Origin: Sphingomonas sp. YR710
Lineage (GTDB): Bacteria; Pseudomonadota; Alphaproteobacteria; Sphingomonadales; Sphingomonadaceae
Direction of reading: 5' to 3'
Length of the DNA stretch: 64,000 nt
Assembly: GCF_900101455.1 (NCBI RefSeq)
Contig: NZ_FMZJ01000001.1
Location: 1 to 64,000 of the forward strand
In this document: positions 16,564-25,302 of the stretch, in pieces
Layout of the letters: every line of letters begins with the position of its first letter
How positions within the stretch are numbered: the first letter of the stretch is position 1
The notes under the pieces: model-generated
Told to the model about the DNA's origin: nothing
Database searches by the model: none
What the model saw: only the letters and a program-made list of their open reading frames with translations
Made by a program: the position numbers and the translations under genes

Positions 16564-19449
16564 CTAACTATCTGCGATAATGTCACGAATCCTATTGGCA
16601 AGAACATCCATTGCGAACGGTTTGGTCAGGACATGCATGCCGGGATCGAGCTGGCCGTTTCCAATCACTGCATTTTCCGCATAGCCGGTAATGAACAAAA
16701 CCTTGAGATCCGGGCGTTGGACCCTCGCGGCGTCGGCCAATTGCCGTCCGTTCATCCCGTTCGGCAATCCGACATCGGTGACCAGAAGCTGGATTGCAGG
16801 TTCGGCTCGCAGCATCGCCAGGCCGGATGCGCCGTCACCGGCTTCGTGTGTGTTATAGCCGAGGTCGGCAAGCGAGTCGGTGACCAATGTCCGAATGGCG
16901 GGCTCGTCATCGACCACCAGTACGATCTGGCCAGCGGTTGCCGAGGGGGTTGTGGCGGTATCCTGCGGCGCCTGTTCGGCAACGTCCTTGGCAAAGACGC
17001 GCGGAAAATAGAGGCACATCGTCGTGCCTTCGCCAAGTTCGGAATAAATGCGCACCTGGCCTCCCGATTGACGGACGAAGCCATAGATCATCGAAAGGCC
17101 GAGACCTGTGCCCTCGCCCAGCGGCTTGGTGGTGTAGAACGGATCGAACGCGCGTTTGATCGTTTCGGGCGACATGCCCGTACCCGTGTCGGTAACGCTT
17201 AAGGAAACATATTGCCCGGACGGCAAATCGCGCGTTTTGGCTTCCGCAGGGGCGAACCATATATTCGCGGTTTCGATCGTGATCCGCCCGCCGTCAGGCA
17301 TCGCGTCGCGCGCATTGATGCACAGGTTGAGCAGGGCATTTTCGAGTTGGTTCGGATCGATCAGCGTCGTCCACAATCCGCCGGCTCCCACCACCTCCAC
17401 TTCGATGTGGGGCCCGACCGATCGCCGGAGAAACTCCTCCATGCTCGCGATCAGGCGGTTGATGCTTGTCGGTTTCGGATCGAGGGTCTGGCGCCGCGAG
17501 AAGGCGAGGAGCCGATGGGTCAAAGCGGCGGCACGCTTGGTCGCAGTGCGCGCAAGTTCGACATATTTGTCGATTTCGCTCGACCGCCCCTGTTTCATGC
17601 GGATCTGGATCAGTTCAAGGCCGCCGGAGATCCCGGCTAACAAGTTGTTGAAATCATGAGCTAAGCCGCCCGTTAATTGGCCGACAGCCTCCATTTTCTG
17701 GGCCTGACGGAGCTGCTCCTGCGCCGCCTCGAGCTGAATTTGCGCCTCCTTCTCGGCACTGATGTGGCGCCCGCTGGCATAGACCCGGTCGCCATCGGCC
17801 GAGGCGACCCACGAGACCCAGCGATACGAACCATCCTTGTGCCGGACGCGATTCTCGTACTGCCGGAGCACGGCAATCTTTGCCTGTTCATGCGCCGCAG
17901 CGCTCGCTACCTGATCGTCGGGATGACTGAAGGCGACGTGATGGCGACCGATCAACTCCTCGGTTCGCCAGCCAAGGATCGTTGTCCAGGCCGGATTTAC
18001 CGCCACAAACATTCCCTTGGGGTCTATCACCGCCAGCAGATCCTGCGAATTGACCCAGGTGCTATCGCGCTCACGCGTGCGCTCTTCGACCTGGCGCTCC
18101 AGAGACTCGGCAAGAGCGGCCAGCGAGGTTTCGGCATGGCGCCGTTCGATCGCGGCCTGGGTGCGATCGGCCACGTCGCGCGCGAACGCGATGTCCTCCG
18201 GAGGCCATTCTCGAACCCCCTTGTCGTTGAGATAGAGCAAGGCAACGAAGTCGTCCTGATCCACCAGCGGCAGGTTGAACACGGCACGCGCGTGGATCGC
18301 CTCGAGCGCTGCTGCCGTCGCCGCGGTGCGCGGATCGGTGCGGGCGTCGGCGATCGCGACCAATTCGCTGCGCTTCAGATTCTCTATGTACGATCCATAG
18401 TCGCGAAAATGGAGCACGCCTGCGAGGCTGTTCGTACCGGGGCTGTTCCAGTCGCGCTCGATCGTAATGGTTTCGGCGACCCGATTGATGATGCCGTAGC
18501 CCGCCCGACTCACACCCAGCGTTGAGCCGAGGATTTGCGCGGCGAGAAACGACATATCGCCAGGGTCGGTCGTTTGCCGCAACCTGTCCCCCAGTTCGAT
18601 CAATGCCGCCTGGCGGCTTTGGGTTTGACGACGGGCGGTGACGTCCTGCGAAACCCCGACGAACCGGTCGGCCTCGCCGCCGACATTGCGTTCCAGCCGT
18701 CCGCTGATCTGCACCCAGTGCAGCGAGCCGTCGGGCCAAAGGATGCGATATTCGGCCCCATAGGAATCACCGGTCGCCAATGCGCCCTCGATGGCGGTGT
18801 GCTCCTGATCCCGGTCGTCGGGATGGATAGCATCGAGCAGATCTTCGTAACCGAATGGATCATTCTCGCCACGCCCATATTGCGCCTTGCATTCGGTGGA
18901 CGCGTAGAGTGTGCGGTTTCCCAGTTCGATCGACCACGCGCCGAGGCCGCCGGCGGTCAGCGCCACGTGCAGGCGGTCTTGTCCCGCGCGAATGGCCTCG
19001 AGCCGGGCTCGGGCTTCATATTGCCGCAATCTGGCGCGCCGTGCCGCCCGAGCAAGGCTGATCAACGTGGTCGGATGGAACGGTCGCTCCAGAAAGGTGA
19101 CGTTGCCCAGCGTTTCGAGCAAACGCACCGCCCCCGGATTGCGTTCAAGGCCTCCGCCGCGCGCGGTCAGCACGATGAAGGGAAAGTCGGACCATTCGGC
19201 CTGATCGGCTATGAATGCGGCCAGATCGCGCAAGTCGGCGCCGCGCAGGGTCTCCTCGGTCACAATGCCGAACCCGCCGCCGCTGCGAAGCGCCCGCACG
19301 AATGCGGGGAGGTCCGCAACCGATGACGCCCCCAATCCCGCCTCGCGCAGCATGGCTTCGGCGACAGCCGCATCGCGGCCGTGGGGCGCGAGGATCAGTG
19401 CGCCTTCGGCGATGGTGCGATTCAAGGCCGCTTCAATCGCGGTCGGCAT
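16564..19449 (-). CDS. Multi-sensor hybrid histidine kinase (pseudo-REC, PAS, GAF, PAS, HisKA, HATPase, REC)
   Basis: A 961-residue cytosolic signalling protein without membrane helices. Residues 1-140 resemble a receiver but carry EET where the phospho-Asp is expected, so it is likely a pseudo-receiver. A PAS domain follows (about 155-275, ending FVGVSQDVTARRQ), then a GAF domain (about 285-440), a short coiled coil and a second PAS (about 465-585). The HisKA helix has GGLAHDFNNLLAG with His598. The ATPase domain has NALLNLCINARDAM, DTGTGM and GTGLGLSMIYG. The C-terminal receiver has the Asp at 892 (LLVTDVGLP) and the switch Lys in TKPF. Its start overlaps the end of the KaiC-like gene by 17 bases, so the two form an operon. 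The signal is unknown. Confidence 0.9.
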   Translation of the reverse strand: MPTAIEAALNRTIAEGALILAPHGRDAAVAEAMLREAGLGASSVADLPAFVRALRSGGGFGIVTEETLRGADLRDLAAFIADQAEWSDFPFIVLTARGGGLERNPGAVRLLETLGNVTFLERPFHPTTLISLARAARRARLRQYEARARLEAIRAGQDRLHVALTAGGLGAWSIELGNRTLYASTECKAQYGRGENDPFGYEDLLDAIHPDDRDQEHTAIEGALATGDSYGAEYRILWPDGSLHWVQISGRLERNVGGEADRFVGVSQDVTARRQTQSRQAALIELGDRLRQTTDPGDMSFLAAQILGSTLGVSRAGYGIINRVAETITIERDWNSPGTNSLAGVLHFRDYGSYIENLKRSELVAIADARTDPRTAATAAALEAIHARAVFNLPLVDQDDFVALLYLNDKGVREWPPEDIAFARDVADRTQAAIERRHAETSLAALAESLERQVEERTRERDSTWVNSQDLLAVIDPKGMFVAVNPAWTTILGWRTEELIGRHHVAFSHPDDQVASAAAHEQAKIAVLRQYENRVRHKDGSYRWVSWVASADGDRVYASGRHISAEKEAQIQLEAAQEQLRQAQKMEAVGQLTGGLAHDFNNLLAGISGGLELIQIRMKQGRSSEIDKYVELARTATKRAAALTHRLLAFSRRQTLDPKPTSINRLIASMEEFLRRSVGPHIEVEVVGAGGLWTTLIDPNQLENALLNLCINARDAMPDGGRITIETANIWFAPAEAKTRDLPSGQYVSLSVTDTGTGMSPETIKRAFDPFYTTKPLGEGTGLGLSMIYGFVRQSGGQVRIYSELGEGTTMCLYFPRVFAKDVAEQAPQDTATTPSATAGQIVLVVDDEPAIRTLVTDSLADLGYNTHEAGDGASGLAMLRAEPAIQLLVTDVGLPNGMNGRQLADAARVQRPDLKVLFITGYAENAVIGNGQLDPGMHVLTKPFAMDVLANRIRDIIADS

Positions 19450-20914
19450 AAAGGAGGCCGGCTTCGTCCTGCCCGACCAGACTGGGTACGCCGCGTAATA
19501 TGCCCTGGAAGCCCGTCAGCGGTTCGCCCAGCGTGATACCCCTTCTGCCGATCTTGAACTCTCTGATGGAATCCTCGTGCGAGCCCGTGCGCTTCTTGAC
19601 GATGGAAATTGCGCGACGCACCCGCCCCAGCGCCTCGAAATAGCGCAGCAGGATGACGGTATCGGCGAGGTAGGTGACATCGACCGGCGATTTCATGTCG
19701 CCCACCAGCCCATGTTGCGCAACCGTGAGGAAAGTCGTGGCGCCCTGCCGGTTCAGATATTGCAGCAATTCGTGCATGTGCAATATCAACGCCTGTTCTT
19801 CGGGCATCGCGGCCTGAAAGCCGTTAAGGCTGTCGATCACGACCGTGCGCGCGCCGTGTGTTTCCACGCAGTTCCGAACCCGCTCCGAGAACTCGCCCGG
19901 GGTCAGTTCGGCAGCGTCGATCTGCTCAACGACCAGCTTGTCGCTGTCGACCATGGCCTGCAGATCGACCCCGAGACCTTTCGCGCGCTCGAACAGCAGG
20001 CCGAGCTCTTCATCAAAGACGAACAGCGCGGCATTTTCGCCCCTTGCGACCGCGGACTGCACGAAACTGAGCGCGAGCAGCGATTTTCCCGTGCCGGCAG
20101 GGCCAAGGATGAGGTTGCTCGCACCCCGGTCGAAGCCGCCGCCCAAGAGATCGTTGAGCCGCGCATCCTCGACCGCGACCGTTTCGCGTTTGAAATCGGA
20201 GCGGTGTTCGGCGGACACCAGGCGCGGGAACACGCGTACGCCGCCCGTGTCGATCACAAAATCGTGATATCCGCCGCGATAGCGACGGCCCCGGTACTTG
20301 ATCACGCGCATTCGCCGCCGCTCGGCCCCGTAATTGGGTGACAATTCCTCCAGCCGGATGACGGCGTGGGCGACGCTGTGCACGGTCTTGTCCATTGCGT
20401 CGGCGGTCAGGTCGTCGAGCATCAGCACCGTGGCGTCATTGCGGGAGAAATAGTGCTTCAAAGCCAGCACCTGCCGGCGGTAGCGCAAGGAACTCTGGGC
20501 CAGCAGCCGAATCTCGGAAAGACTGTCGAGCACGACGCGCGAGGGCCGGATGCGTTCGAAAGCCTCGAAGATCCGCTTCGTGGTTTCACCAAGTTCGAGA
20601 TCGGACGAGTATAGCAGGCTCTGCTGCTGTTCGTCGTTGAGCAGGCTTTCCGGTGGCACAAGTTCGAACACTTCGAACGCGGCAGGAAAAGTCCAGCCAT
20701 GAGAGGTTGCACCGTCGCGCAATTCCTCCTCGGTTTCCGACAAGGTGATGTAAAGGGTGGTCTCTCCGGCCTCGACTCCTGATAGTAGAAATTGGGTGGC
20801 AATCGTCGTCTTGCCCGTGCCCGGACTTCCTTCGATCAGAAACAGCCTGCCTTTCGCGAGGCCCCCAGAAAGAACCTCATCCAGCCCGGCCACGCCCGTC
20901 GCATAATTTCCCAT
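19433..20914 (-). CDS. KaiC-like double RecA/RAD55 ATPase
   Basis: A 493-residue protein with two tandem KaiC/RAD55 domains, about 1-245 and 246-480. Walker A motifs are GSPGTGKTT (29-37) and GPAGTGKSLL (271-280). Acidic residues after strand two (ITLSETEEEL and FVFDEELGLLFERA) match KaiC catalytic positions. The RTGSHEDSIREFKI segment near the C-terminus is the KaiC signature. The ATG at 20914 has GGAG five bases upstream; an upstream ATG at 20929 adds five residues and lacks that spacing. No KaiA or KaiB is present. In non-cyanobacteria such genes pair with PAS histidine kinases, exactly as here, and are thought to serve stress or timing-like signalling rather than a proven clock. Confidence 0.9.
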   Translation of the reverse strand: MGNYATGVAGLDEVLSGGLAKGRLFLIEGSPGTGKTTIATQFLLSGVEAGETTLYITLSETEEELRDGATSHGWTFPAAFEVFELVPPESLLNDEQQQSLLYSSDLELGETTKRIFEAFERIRPSRVVLDSLSEIRLLAQSSLRYRRQVLALKHYFSRNDATVLMLDDLTADAMDKTVHSVAHAVIRLEELSPNYGAERRRMRVIKYRGRRYRGGYHDFVIDTGGVRVFPRLVSAEHRSDFKRETVAVEDARLNDLLGGGFDRGASNLILGPAGTGKSLLALSFVQSAVARGENAALFVFDEELGLLFERAKGLGVDLQAMVDSDKLVVEQIDAAELTPGEFSERVRNCVETHGARTVVIDSLNGFQAAMPEEQALILHMHELLQYLNRQGATTFLTVAQHGLVGDMKSPVDVTYLADTVILLRYFEALGRVRRAISIVKKRTGSHEDSIREFKIGRRGITLGEPLTGFQGILRGVPSLVGQDEAGLLYADRD

Positions 20915-21176
20915 CGTTACTCCGCACATTTTCTGCTGACAGTCATCAACAGACGCATGCCGGCCAAAATTGGTTTCGTTTAACGCGGGAGCGCGAATAT
21001 CGATCCGCGGCGGCCAGAATTGATGACATCCGGCCGAAGCCGCGGCTCATGGCAGACCGCCGTGCCGTGAGGCGGCCAAGTCGAGTGTGGCCACAGCCCT
21101 CCCATCAGGACATTCACGTACAGACCGTGACCGGATCGCCGTTACTCTCCCTCGGCGCTTGATGCGGGGATTTACC

Positions 21177-21386
21177 GTGGCCGTAGTGGAAGAAGGCGAA
21201 TCCAACTATTATCTTCGCAGGGCGGCGGAGGAGCGCAGATGCGCCCTGGCGGCCAAGGCTCACGCCGTGAAGCAAATTCATATGCACTTGGCGCAATTGC
21301 TCGAGGAGCGTGGGGTGGCACTCCGTCAGGGTCACGATAAGGATAAGATTTTGGCGTTTATGCCATTACGGCAGCTTCCCGAATAA
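21177..21386 (+). CDS. Small helical hypothetical protein
   Basis: About 69 residues. The ESNYYLRRAAEERRCALAAK...HMHLAQLLEERG pattern matches a family of short alphaproteobacterial proteins (YYxRRAxEERxxA...HxxLAxxYE) known only as hypothetical helical proteins. GTG 21177 has GGGGA at seven bases; ATG 21162 or an earlier start would extend it with less plausible sequence. It stands alone between the divergently oriented KaiC-kinase operon and a convergent lipoprotein gene. Confidence 0.55.
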   Translation: MAVVEEGESNYYLRRAAEERRCALAAKAHAVKQIHMHLAQLLEERGVALRQGHDKDKILAFMPLRQLPE

Positions 21387-21513
21387 TCTATCGCATTGGC
21401 AAAGGCGCTGGCCGATCTCATGTCGGCCTATCGCTCCGGCGGTTCCGAAGCTCTGCCAATTCAGCACATGCGGCACTCGATTTACACGGCCATTATACCG
21501 GGATCGGGATGAT

Positions 21514-22035
21514 TTAAGCTGCTGGCAGTAATTGCGCCAGCAAGGCGCGTTCGCCCTGATCGAGCGCCTGTAGCTGGCCGATTGCGGATTCCACCTGTGC
21601 TTGACGGTTGCGGTCGCCCGACGCCACCGATTCCTGATGCAGCCGATCGAGATCGGCCAGCGCCGTTGCGATTCCGCCCCGCGCCGAATCGACCGCGCTA
21701 TAGGCTTCCTGCGCGAGCACCCACTTCTCGCTGCCGGCGGGCGCCGATCGGCCCGCGTCGATCACGGGCCTCTGCTCGGCGAGCTTGTTCTGGAATGTCG
21801 CGTCGGCTTCTCGCGCCGCGGTGAGGATCGCGGCGATTTGTTCCGGAACAACGGTAGGCGGGCCAAAGAGGGCAGGATTGGGTGCACGCGTGGCTGCGGA
21901 CGGAACGGCGGCCGGATTCGTTCGCTCCACGGGGCGCTGTGCCAATGACGGATATACCCCCGTATTCGCCGCACAACCTGCAAGCAGACACAGCGACGAA
22001 ACGAAACAGGATGCGGTGATGCTAAGCTTGGCCAT
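21514..22035 (-). CDS. Putative lipoprotein, helical
   Basis: A 173-residue secreted lipoprotein. The signal peptide (MAKLSITASCFVSSLCLLAGC) ends in the lipobox LLAGC at about residue 21. Without a +2 Asp, sorting to the outer membrane is expected if the E. coli rule applies. The mature part begins with a Pro-rich linker and continues as long amphipathic helices (VVPEQIAAILTAAREADATFQ, WVLAQEAYSAVDSARGGIATALADLDRL). No named domain is recognised. It is transcribed away from tRNA-Arg and appears monocistronic. Confidence 0.75.
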   Translation of the reverse strand: MAKLSITASCFVSSLCLLAGCAANTGVYPSLAQRPVERTNPAAVPSAATRAPNPALFGPPTVVPEQIAAILTAAREADATFQNKLAEQRPVIDAGRSAPAGSEKWVLAQEAYSAVDSARGGIATALADLDRLHQESVASGDRNRQAQVESAIGQLQALDQGERALLAQLLPAA

Positions 22036-22114
22036 GCCCTGCTCTATGCGCCGCAGAATTTCTCTGCAACGGGCTTGCGTCCGGCGCGGACCCCGACTAG
22101 TTAGCCCCCACAGC

Positions 22115-22191
22115 GCGCCCGTAGCTCAGCTGGATAGAGCATCAGACTACGAATCTGAGGGTCGGACGTTCGAATCGTTCCGGGCGCACCA
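22115..22191 (+). tRNA. tRNA-Arg (anticodon ACG)
   Basis: 77 bases with encoded CCA. The acceptor GCGCCCG pairs with CGGGCGC, the anticodon stem TCAGA/TCTGA encloses CTACGAA, and the T-arm is GGACGTTCGAATCGTTCC. The anticodon ACG is normally modified to ICG and reads CGN arginine codons. Confidence 0.96.
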
Positions 22192-22482
22192 TTTTCCCCA
22201 TCATCGTTGAAAACGCAAAGAAATCCCCCGCCGGGGAACCCCTCGGCGATGATTGCGACGCATCGGTGCTGCACGATATCGGGCGTGGTGTTCAGTTCGG
22301 TGAAAACGCCTTGGAAAAGCAGCGGCGCTACCTGCCAGGCCGTTCCCGCTTACAATCAGCCCCGGCGCATATGGCCGCGGTTGATTGCCCATATCATCGG
22401 CGGAGGGCGCCAGCGGAAGGCTCGTGCGGGCGCAGGCTGCTGCGCGGGCCGAGATTCTCGGCTTTTTGCCTTCAGTGTCAGA

Positions 22483-23196
22483 TCATTTCGCCTGCAACGG
22501 GCCGGGAAACGGGTCGGCGGACGAGAGTGGGACATAGCTACCATGAATCCGGCGCATGACGGCCGGCCGATCAGTGATCAAAATGGCGCCTCGACGCGTT
22601 TTTACCATTCCGGCGGCTTCGAGCGAGTTCACCGCATGCGTGACACCCGCGCGACGGACATTGAGCATGACGGACAGCAGTTCGTGCGTAAGGCATATCT
22701 CGGCGCCATCGACGCGATCACTGCACATCAGCAACCATCTGCACAGGCGCTCCTCGACCGTGAACGACGCATTGGCCAGCGCGGTATTCGCAGTTTGCTC
22801 GAGCAGACCATATACATACCGATTGAGCATCGAGCGCAGATCTGCGCTGGCTTCCAGTCGGCTGGAAAGAACGGGGGCTGGCAGGCGGTATCCATAGCCA
22901 GGAATCTGGATGACACTGCGTATAGGAGAAGCGTCGACGCCGAGAATCGTCGCGGCATCGACCATCCCCTCTCGTCCGATAATCGCGGCTTCGGTCTCGT
23001 GCCCCTCGCTTGAGGTGATGACCATTGAGGCGATGCCTTCCTCGAGGAACCAGCAATGGCCGATGGGTTGCCCCGGAAAAATCAGCGCCTGCGAGCGGGC
23101 CAGCTCGACGCGAACCAAGCGCGGTTCCAACGCGGCAAAGTCAGCGACGCTCATCGTGCGCAGCAATAGATTCTTGAAGGAAGATTGATCTCGCAA
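22483..23196 (-). CDS. Crp/Fnr family transcriptional regulator
   Basis: A 237-residue regulator. The N-terminal cyclic-nucleotide-binding-like beta barrel is seen in FPGQPIGHCWFLEEGIASMVITSSEGHETEAAIIGREGMVD, with a long dimer helix near residue 125. The C-terminal winged helix-turn-helix includes EERLCRWLLMCSDR, LTHELLSVMLNVRRAGVTHAVNSLEAAGMVKTRRG. No Fnr-type cysteine cluster is visible, so it is not an oxygen-sensing Fe-S member. It resembles the sphingomonad and rhizobial Crp/Fnr proteins with an N-terminal NLLLRTMS motif, whose effector is usually unknown. It is monocistronic, and an AT-rich non-coding tract lies upstream of it. Confidence 0.86.
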   Translation of the reverse strand: MRDQSSFKNLLLRTMSVADFAALEPRLVRVELARSQALIFPGQPIGHCWFLEEGIASMVITSSEGHETEAAIIGREGMVDAATILGVDASPIRSVIQIPGYGYRLPAPVLSSRLEASADLRSMLNRYVYGLLEQTANTALANASFTVEERLCRWLLMCSDRVDGAEICLTHELLSVMLNVRRAGVTHAVNSLEAAGMVKTRRGAILITDRPAVMRRIHGSYVPLSSADPFPGPLQAK

Positions 23197-23937
23197 GTCC
23201 GGGCCCCATCACAACAGGGCGGGAGAACAATTCTCTCTGCCGGCTGCGCCCATGCATCGGCAGTCGATACGACCGATATGGGTATGATGCCTCTAATTTA
23301 CGAACATTGTTATGTTAGTGCGTTTCCGTACAAAATTATCAATGTGTCATATTTGCGAGATAACAAATATTCCTAAGGGATATTTTGTATAAATATTTTG
23401 CTCTTATATTGTATAATAAAATATGAAATCTAAAAAATTTATTGTGCATTAATTGATATTTTATTGAAAGGTGTGTGAAAAATTATAGTAATCGCAAATT
23501 TTAGCGCCAAGAGCTTTATCATCGTTTTGTATGAGCGCGTTTGACCAGCCCACTGTTGTAAACTGCCGCGATCCGTAAGGCTCCAGCTCCTGCGAACCGA
23601 GTAGGTCCGATTGCCAAAGCGAATTCGGCAAGAAAGCCGTTGGGCGTCAGGCGCAATCTCCGATGAGTGGCATCGTCATTCGACGCCAGCTTCTTGATGC
23701 CGGATATGCCAACACCCTTCTCGAAGAACGCCGGTCCCCGGCAGCTCAACTATCGCAATGGTCTCGAAAGCCTGCCTATGCTCTGGTGCGAGCGGTGGGC
23801 TGCTCTTAAAAATGCCGAAGGCGGCGGAGCCTGGCCGCATCTCCCGGCCACGAGCAGCCCTACAAAGGGGCGCAAAATATGGCTTCTCGCGCCCTACGAG
23901 GCGCGGAGCGCGATTAGATCAGCCACAATGGACTGGG
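23197..23937. other. 740-bp region without a recognised gene, containing an AT-rich tract
   Basis: Between the Crp-like gene and tRNA-Leu. Bases about 23290-23515 are strikingly AT-rich (runs such as TATTTTGTATAAATATTTTG) against a high-GC background. A 76-codon frame on the minus strand (23519-23749) and overlapping plus-strand frames lack domain content or ribosome sites. The stretch may be a decayed insertion or regulatory DNA; nothing in it is clearly coding. Confidence 0.55.
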
Positions 23938-24024
23938 TGGTGCGGTCGAGAAGACTCGAACTTCCACGGCCTTTCGGCCACAACGACCTCAACGTTGCGC
24001 GTCTACCAGTTCCGCCACGACCGC
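23938..24024 (-). tRNA. tRNA-Leu (anticodon GAG)
   Basis: 87 bases including CCA, read on the minus strand. The acceptor GCGGTCG pairs with CGACCGC, discriminator A. The anticodon arm CAACGTTGAGGTCGTTG gives GAG, and the long class II variable arm (GGCCGAAAGGCC) is typical of leucine tRNAs. Confidence 0.95.
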
Positions 24025-24115
24025 ACACCGAGTAAGTATCCCGGCGGGCCGGGATGCTGGTAGGCGCGTGCCACTAGCAAAGCCGAACCGGGGGCGCAAT
24101 GCCCGATCGTGAAAA

Positions 24116-25216
24116 TCAGTAGAGAAACATCGGCATGCCTTTCACATGCATCAGCTTTGCCCGGTATCGAGCGCGATCATATAGCGCGTCGACGTCGACC
24201 GCCTTTGTCGCCTCGAGCAGGGTATCGATCGGGACGTCGGTATAATTGCCGTCACGCAGCGCCAGCATGCGGCCGGTCTCTCCCGCCGCGATCCGCTGCA
24301 CGGCCATGCCGCCGAAGGCGAATCCCACCATTCGATCAAGTGCATCGGGATCGCCCGCGCGCATCAGATACGCGAGTTGCTGGACGATCGTGCCGAGCCC
24401 CGTCTCCGCCTCGATCGCGCGCGCCAGTCGTGCTCCGACGGCTTCAGCGTGGCGCTGGGTCGATGACATCGCCCGCTCGTCTGTATTGGCGGCGTCGCCG
24501 GCAATGGTAGCCCCTTCGGAGATCACGCACATCGCGTAGCTGGCCGGGCGGCTTTTGCGATCAGCGACCAGCAACGGCAGCAGCTCGTCGAGATTCGCCG
24601 GCACTTCGGCGATCACGGTGCGGTCCACCTGCGCCAGAAACCCCGCCAGCAGCGCTGTTTCGCCCGAACGGCGTCCGAACAGTTCGATCACGGCGATTCG
24701 TTCATGGCTTTCCGCGGTCGTCCGTAACGCGTTGATCGCATCGACCGAGCGGGTGATCGCAGTCGAAAAGCCGATGCAGTAATCGGTGCCGTGGACATCA
24801 TTGTCCATAGTCTTGGGGATCGAGATCACCGGAAAGCCCAGCGAGGACAGATGCGCCGAAAAGCGCAAGGTGCCGTCCCCGCCGAGGGTGATCAACGCGT
24901 CGATGTTCAGCGCGGAAAGCACGTGCAGCACCTGGCTCGTCCGGTCGCCGCCAGGCACCGTCCGGGGATCGGTGCGCGAGGTGTGGAGCATCGTACCACC
25001 GACCCGGTCGATCCCGCGCACGGCCTCCCGATCGAGCGAAATCGTGTGGGCTCCCACGCTGTCGGGATCGGCGGGATCGATTTCGAGGAATCCCTGCCAT
25101 CCGCGCCTGAAACCGACGACCTGCCATCCGCGGTCCATCGCCGACAGCGCCACCGAGCGGATGCAGGGATTGAGCCCCGGTACATCGCCGCCGCCCGTCA
25201 ATATGCCAATTCGCAT
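24116..25216 (-). CDS. pfkA: 6-phosphofructokinase (ATP type, Lys124 variant)
   Basis: A 366-residue enzyme that phosphorylates fructose-6-phosphate. The glycine-rich LTGGGDVPGLN opens the protein, LGGDGT (111-116) binds the phosphoryl donor, and PKTMDND (134-140) holds the catalytic Asp. Donor choice in this family is read from positions equivalent to E. coli 104 and 124. Here they are Gly115 and Lys135, the G/K combination seen in ATP-dependent actinobacterial and related enzymes, whereas PPi enzymes have Asp/Lys. Later GFSTAITRSVDAIN and AVIELFGRRSGE match substrate-binding segments. AAGGACG precedes the ATG. It is a single gene; many sphingomonads rely on the Entner-Doudoroff route, so its presence is of interest. 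Confidence 0.9.
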   Translation of the reverse strand: MRIGILTGGGDVPGLNPCIRSVALSAMDRGWQVVGFRRGWQGFLEIDPADPDSVGAHTISLDREAVRGIDRVGGTMLHTSRTDPRTVPGGDRTSQVLHVLSALNIDALITLGGDGTLRFSAHLSSLGFPVISIPKTMDNDVHGTDYCIGFSTAITRSVDAINALRTTAESHERIAVIELFGRRSGETALLAGFLAQVDRTVIAEVPANLDELLPLLVADRKSRPASYAMCVISEGATIAGDAANTDERAMSSTQRHAEAVGARLARAIEAETGLGTIVQQLAYLMRAGDPDALDRMVGFAFGGMAVQRIAAGETGRMLALRDGNYTDVPIDTLLEATKAVDVDALYDRARYRAKLMHVKGMPMFLY

Positions 25217-25302
25217 CGTTCGTCCTTGGCTTCAGTCCGTTGGGCTAACTCAAGCTACGTGATCGTCGATCGATTCCCGGCGCCGAAGGCTGATCGTCGC
25301 GA

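Noticed and set aside
16453-17202. A long plus-strand frame opposite the end of the hybrid kinase
   Set aside because: It is antisense to the receiver domain of the kinase, with composition typical of a GC-rich shadow frame and no family content.
23519-23749. A 76-codon minus-strand frame beside the AT-rich tract
   Set aside because: No domain, no ribosome site, and alternative frames are equally open. It could be a remnant but cannot be supported as a gene.
23667-24035. A plus-strand frame crossing tRNA-Leu
   Set aside because: It runs through the tRNA gene on the opposite strand and cannot be a real protein.
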